NCBI RefSeq assembly: GCF_963259705.1
Contig: NC_081840.1
Span: forward strand, 151,774,282-151,838,281
DNA length: 64,000 nt
Reading direction: 5' to 3'
Source: Myotis daubentonii
Lineage: Eukaryota > Chordata > Mammalia > Chiroptera > Vespertilionidae
Shown here piece after piece: positions 58,481-64,000 of the stretch (positions within the stretch are counted from its first letter, which is position 1; each line of letters begins with the position of its first letter). A program made the position numbers and the translations under genes. The notes beneath the pieces are model-generated. The model was not told the origin of the DNA. It did no database searches and was given only the letters and a program-made list of their open reading frames with translations.

Positions 58481-61258
58481 GCAACAGAGGCAATAGAAAC
58501 ACAGAGCCACGTTCGTGCTCTCAGCGGAGCAATGATGGGTCAACTCCGGTTTCTCCAGCCCAGGGTTCGGGCTCCCCTCACAGACCACCCGACGATGTGC
58601 AGGTCTCCGCACCTCTGCCCCTTCACCCAGACATGAGGGTGACACACAGGAACACCCCCTCCCAGGAAGGGTGTCCCCGCCAGGTCCCTCAAAGTTGCTG
58701 CTGAGCTGCCTGTGCCTGAGAACAGCCGCGCGTGGGAATGAGGAGAGAGAGGGCCTCTCACCTCTTAGGAGAACAGCTACGCCTACAACCTGGGGAACAG
58801 TGCTCTGCGTCTGGGGTGGTCCCGTTGCTATGGCGATACACATTCTGTGTCATTGACAAACAGCAGCTCTATAAAGACCAAGAACTAAAACTAACTGTAA
58901 CTAACTTTATATGCTATCCCTACTTTCTATCCAGTATTCAGAAAGAAGCATCATGAAGTTCTAGTTGAAAAAATTCTTCTACAATCTGTCACATGAAGGG
59001 AGTAGAAATTTAGCTGGGACTTTAATAAGATCTGTGCAGCGGAACAGATGGGCTATTATTTTAAGGAACAGTGCTTGCTGCCTTTTCAGAAACATAGTAA
59101 AGAAACTGCCAAGTGAAAGGGTTGTTTATGCTTTTGCTTTTGAAACAGAGGGGAAAGTCCTTCCTTATTATTCTGATACATACTAAGTAACTGGATATAC
59201 TGATAGTAAGTATTCAACAAGTAAATTACGACGCATGGTCCACTTCATTCCTTAAATGCGACTACAAAAGAGGTGACAAAACATCCTGAATCAGCCGGGC
59301 TCCCGCTGGTCTGGGGACAGAGGTCGTGGGGACATGGTGCAGAATCGTCCGCAGGTCTGGCCTGGACCCAGGCGAGAAGCCACGCGCACTGCCATCACAG
59401 GGGGCACTGCCATCACAGGGGACGCCCGCGTTGGCTGCTTTACGGGTGGTGTTGCCTCCGACACAGAGCGAGGGCCATTTCCCCACAGAGGGCTTGGTGC
59501 TACTCAATGAACCTTCCCACCGTGTTTCCTTAGCCCCAACCCCTTGAGCCGGGGGCCCAGGAAGGCCTGGCCAGGGGCCTCCCTCACAGGCACGTCCAGG
59601 CTCCCAGAGCCCCTCTGAGGGCTGTGGGCTGGGGACCGGGAGCTGCGAACCGCTGCCTCTCTCCTCCCCTCCGTCCTGCTCTGGCTCCTTGCGGAGCCCA
59701 CAAGGCCAGCTGGACACCCGGCCCTGGGGCCCCGGCCATGAGCAGTGTGCGAAGCAGCGCTTGTGTTTCTGGCGGGACTGGGACTTGCTTCCTCCAGTAT
59801 TTGCTTAGTGAACCACAAACCACAAACTGCCCACTTCAGTCGTGTAATCAACTACTTAACCACCCTGTGCGGAGGCCCCGCTTATCAGAGGACGACAAAA
59901 GTTCAAAGTGCGGCACCCAATGCACCCCTCACGGAGATTCCAGGTCGCCACTTCCACTCTTCACGTGCATCTAAACGAGCATCTCCTGACCACGTGCACT
60001 GGATGCTATGCAAGTGATGAGCAGGATTCGTCCACAGCCTGAGAAATACACACACAGGTACACACACGCCGGAAACGACAGCACAGCGGAGGGACGAGAG
60101 GCCTCAGACGGGGCTTATGAAGAGCCCTGAGGAGGCGCCCACTCCATCCATGGTGGGTCAGTGTTTCTTGGAGAAAGTGGCGGCAGGTCTGTCCTCCTGC
60201 CCGTCCCCCTGCTGCCAGGTGAGGAGACAGGGGGTCTGTTCTTCTCCTGCCCGTCCCCCTGCTGCCAGGTGAGGGGACAGGTGGTTCTAGAACCAGGCCC
60301 GGTGCCAGGTCAGTCCCTTTCCTCTCCAGGACAGAGACAGGCCTTTGGGGAGAGATCGCCAGGTTGACTGGTGGTGGGTAGAGGGCCTTTCACTGAAGAA
60401 CCTGCCCCTGCAGAAGGCAGGACAAACAGGAACCTGCAGGAAACCCATCCTTCCTGATCCCCTGAAACGGCGCAGTGGGGTGGCAGCCGAGGGGGCGCAG
60501 AGGTGACATGCGAGCGCCCGGAGCACACGCCGCACCACGATGCCGGGACAGCGGGCAGGTGGGGGCAGGGGGACCTGCTAAGGTAACGGCTTCCCCCCTG
60601 CTAACTGCACAGCCAGACAAACCACTTCGTCTTTAGAACTAGGACACACTGCCCGGCAGGGCTGCAATGGGAAAGCAGAGAAGAATGAGGAGATGCTGGG
60701 GTCCTGCGACAGAGAACCCCTCGGTCATCGGGCAGTCTGGGCGACCGCCCAGGCCCCGCGTGGTCTGGACAAGCCTCGCACTGGAGAAATGATCTCGCAG
60801 ACGTGAGGAGCTGGCCGGGGGCAGTGACAGGAGCAAGAAGACAGAGAGGGTGGAGGAGGCAGACTCAGGAGATTCCGGCGACTCAAAGGCCGTGTTTTTC
60901 CTGAGCGTCTCGCACAGACCACCTGGCCGCGGCTTAGGGCGCAGACCCCTGGGACCTGCTCAGACCTGCCGGGTCCTCGTGTCTGAAGCGGGGCCCTGAG
61001 CTCCACAGAAATCCCTCATCCTCATTAACCAGACCACTGCACAGGCCCTGACCTCTCACACAGAGTTGTCAGCCGCTGGGTGAGGAGAGAGCCTTCCCAC
61101 GCGACCCCACGCGACCCCACGCGACGGGAACGGCCAGCGGGCCAGGAACTCAGGCTGAAACCCCTGTGCCCTCCTCGTCTTCAGATGTGGTTTCGCCTTC
61201 CTCCCAGCCCAGGGCTGGAGGTCAATGAATCCTCTGTTATCTTTTATAATGAATGCTG
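58481..61258. other. Unique, GC-rich sequence; no gene recognised
   Basis: A 50-bp tandem duplication lies at about 60187-60286 and a (gcgacccca)n triplet at 61100-61125. Frames of 60-151 codons on both strands have no recognised domain. 58850-59260 is AT-richer and also without recognisable features. Confidence 0.45.
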
Positions 61259-61274
61259 CTCATAAGCTGTATTT

Positions 61275-61485
61275 TTTAAATATTTTTAAACTGATTTCAG
61301 AGAGGAAGGGAGAGGGAGAGAGAGATAGAAACATCAATGATAGAGAGAATCATTGACTGGCTGCCTCCTGCATCCCCCACACTGGGGACTGAGCCTGCAA
61401 CTCGGGCATGTGCCCTGACCAAGAATCGACCTGTGACCTCCTGGTTCATAGGTCGGCACTCAACCACTGAGCCACACCGGCCGAG
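61275..61485 (-). mobile_element. Ves SINE, antisense
   Basis: It has the antisense tail (ttttaaatatttttaaactg), the AGAG-rich tract, the body and the head (actgagccacaccggccgag). A 16-bp target-site duplication with two mismatches flanks it (61259-61274 and 61486-61501). Confidence 0.93.
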
Positions 61486-61501
61486 CTCATGAGCTGTGTT
61501 T

Positions 61502-64000
61502 GAGTAACAGTTATGCCTGGTTTTGCCAATGAGATCCAGTGACGGCAGCTCTTCGATGCCTCACGGAGATGAACCAGTCACAGCCGGGGCCTCGTGACCC
61601 TGAGGGCACGTGGTGACAAGGCCCTATGGGCAGGTCACTGGCGTGTACACGATGAGTGACAGGTCTGATTTACCAGGCTTTCATTCACAGAGAAGTACTC
61701 CCACCCCAGAGTACAACGTGGAATTCACCGCTGGGGACTTGTAAGAGGAGTATCAGCGGCACGTTTCTTTAAAGGACTAAGAACGCCTTCTAAGGAAGTG
61801 GACTTGTGACTGGACGCACAGGGTTTGAACACGGGTGGCATGATGCCAGCCCTGCAGATCCCTCCCTCAACTCTCGTCACCAGGGAGGGGGGACAGAGGC
61901 AGCGACCCCCGTGCTGGCGAGCGTGTCATGCCGGACACATGGAAATGGGCCTCCGGGCCCAGGCGGACCGTCCTCTCCTGTGAGAGGCACGGACACCGGA
62001 TCGCTGGAGGGAAGTAAACTGATCTGACCCAACGGCCCTTCCCCAGAACTAGGTGTGCACAGGGCACGATCCTGTGTGCTACTCAGTGAGCACGAACAGA
62101 CTGAGCACTTACACTGTTTCCCAGCCTCAACCAGAACGCCACGGCCCCGTAGTTCCCTGCGGTCGGTCCCACCTACTGTTTAAGGGTGGCCACTCCGTTT
62201 TGCCCATTTTTTTTAAATTCTTGATCCTCTGAGTTCTCAGTAACAGCAGTGTCCAGAGACAGCCAGGAGGCAAAACAAAACAAACAACAAGTCTTCAGGA
62301 ATGCCGAGCAAAGGTTAGGGAGCTGGGCTTATCTGGCCACACCCAGCTTGTTGAAAAGCTCGAGACTGTCCAACAATGGAGCTGGCTTTTCTATGTCAGG
62401 TTTCTGTCCTGCCCTAGGGTTTCTCCCTGTGCCCTGTGAGCTCTGTCCTCACACACAGCCCAGTGACCTGAGCTTCGCTCGGGGCCGCAGCCCGATGGGG
62501 GAAGTATCTCCCGGACTCACACCGCCAATCGGAATATGTTTACAGTGAAAAAAGAAAGACAAAGGAGGGGGAACTCCATTCTGTGCTCCACAGGAATGAG
62601 CTGGGAGGGCCCTGGCTTTGGAGACGGGTTTGGCCATGCCGGCACGTGGCCTTTCCTGAAATCCAGCGTGTGCCAGGCACCTACGCAGGTCCCTGCATCC
62701 TCCCGGCGGCCCCGTGAGGCGGGCGCTGTCAGTGACCCCCTGCACAGACGAGGACACGGGCTCCCAGGGCGCACACAGGTGCGGAGCTGAGGTTCGTAGC
62801 CAGCAGTAGGCTCAGAAGTCCATGCTCTTTGCTGCTCTCCATCCGGGCCATCAGATGGCCTTCCAACAAAAAAGAAAATGGATGTCGAACATGAGGTATC
62901 GTCTCGGTATGTTAATGTCCAGTGATCACGTCCTGCAGGAACCCTGCCTCAAGAGGGACCAAGGCCGAGAAGTGTGGGAGTCCGCGTCGCGTACTAAATG
63001 GCTGAGGACAGTCTCGGTGCGGAGAAGGGAAGGCTGGAGAGCTGTCCCATTCCCTGAGGTGCCACCGGGAGGGAGGAGCAGATGTGCTCTGAGCCGCTCA
63101 GTAGGAAAAGCAGAGACGGTCCGGGGAGCAGTGTGAGGCGGCCTGTGAGGCAGAATGCTGAGACGTGCACCTCGGAAGGCAGGGAAGGAGCCCCGGGGAC
63201 CAGCAGGCCCCTGCGCAGGCTCCTAACATCCTGGCTCAGCGGGAAGCCAAGACGGCAACACCAGGGGCCTGGAGGCGGCCACCCGGTGGGCACAGCTCTG
63301 GGCCCCAGATGCCTCACCACGAGGGTCCCAAGGGACCCCCATAGAGCCAGGACCCTGGCCTCATCCAGGGGCAGCCCCGGGTCCAGGTCCACGGGAAGGG
63401 AGTGCGCGGCAGCACTGAGTTATAGGACGGTATTTACACCATTTCGGAGAGTTTCCATTTCAGGAATATTCTTGTCATTAAATCGTTTCTTTATTATGCT
63501 TCTTCTAAGATTCTACACAGCGTCAGCCTTGTAAGTCACCTGGGCCAGCGAGAGCTGGGGAAATTGTCTGATAATCGTCTCAACAAATTCTGTTATGATT
63601 TCCGTTGCTGTCTTTTTCTTTCAATTCTGGCGCGTTCCCTCCACCGTCCCGCTTCCCCCACGGGAAGGAGGCACTCTCTGTGAGACATGCCAGAAAACAG
63701 AGGGACACACACAACTCGCAGATGCCAGAACCTAGAGCCGCGTCTCCCCGGCAGCCGGGCTGACAGGCAGCGAGCAGCCCGCCCTGAAGTCCTGGAGGGG
63801 ACGCCGCGCCTTTCACGGGCTGGTGCTGCTCTGTCCTTCCCGGGGCTTCTCACCTTGCCCCCAGGACAGCGAGACAGGTGCAAGGAGACAAGACAGGGGT
63901 CGCTCACCTGGAGAAAGGAGTGTGAAATCGCGGGGCTGATTTAATTACATGCCTGATGGAGTCCCCGCATGTCCTCCTCACCCCAGATATTCCCTGCACG
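61502..64000. other. Unique, GC-rich sequence; no gene recognised
   Basis: At about 62660-62790 the order tgtgccaggcacctacgcag, ccccgtgaggcgggcgct and gcacagacgaggacac is that of a GC-rich MIR-like remnant. The longest frames (150 codons at 63082-63534 +, 132 codons at 62994-63392 -) overlap each other and have no recognised domain. The window ends inside this interval. Confidence 0.45.

Noticed and set aside
58117..58843. Long open frames (up to 261 codons on the minus strand, 247 on the plus strand) suggesting a repeat protein
   Set aside because: They are created by the 21-bp minisatellite; both strands and more than one frame stay open, and the flanking non-repeat parts show no recognisable domain.

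Overview
The window reads as nuclear DNA of a vespertilionid (vesper) bat. About a dozen and a half tRNA-derived Ves SINEs with typical 'TGGCTCAGTGGATAGAGCG' heads are present. So are non-autonomous Helitrons with the HeliBat-type AT-rich 5' start and CTAG-like 3' end, several non-autonomous hAT families (including SPIN-like elements), and 5'-truncated LINE-1 copies. Abundant Helitrons and recent hATs beside Ves SINEs are, among mammals, characteristic of Vespertilionidae; the genus cannot be told from this.

I find no confident exon of a functional protein-coding gene. The only clear protein homologies are two dead processed retrocopies, ferritin light chain (50.0-50.9 kb, + strand, with the IRE loop sequence kept) and ribosomal protein L37 (44.7-45.1 kb, - strand, inserted in an old LTR), plus broken LINE-1 ORF2 fragments. 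The remaining open frames look like chance ORFs or are produced by SINEs, simple repeats and a 21-bp minisatellite. The window is therefore intergenic or deep-intronic.

Layout. 0-7.6 kb: hAT, two Helitrons (one with an internal hairpin, one with a 32-bp minisatellite) and two SINEs in otherwise unique DNA. 7.7-10.2 kb: a 5'-truncated L1 that received a Helitron, a palindromic MER5-like hAT and a Ves SINE. 11.8-14.2 kb: an old L1 interrupted by two SINEs, then a Tigger-like DNA element. 15-30 kb: scattered SINEs, MIR-like remnants, antisense L1, two SPIN-like hATs and one other hAT. 31.5-34.7 kb: an old L1 that received a 47-bp SINE head and a twin-primed L1. 35-43 kb: SINEs, an L1 tail and mostly unique DNA. 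44-51 kb: LTR with RPL37 pseudogene, a mariner-like MITE, an ERV class-I-like LTR split by a hAT, and the FTL retrocopy. 51-64 kb: Ves SINEs, a 487-bp solo LTR inside another SINE, a 21-bp minisatellite and GC-richer unique sequence.

Nothing here supports an operon-like or otherwise new functional system. The interest lies in well-preserved insertion events (target-site duplications, nested order, inversion, tailless retroposition, 3' transduction) that can be read directly from the sequence.
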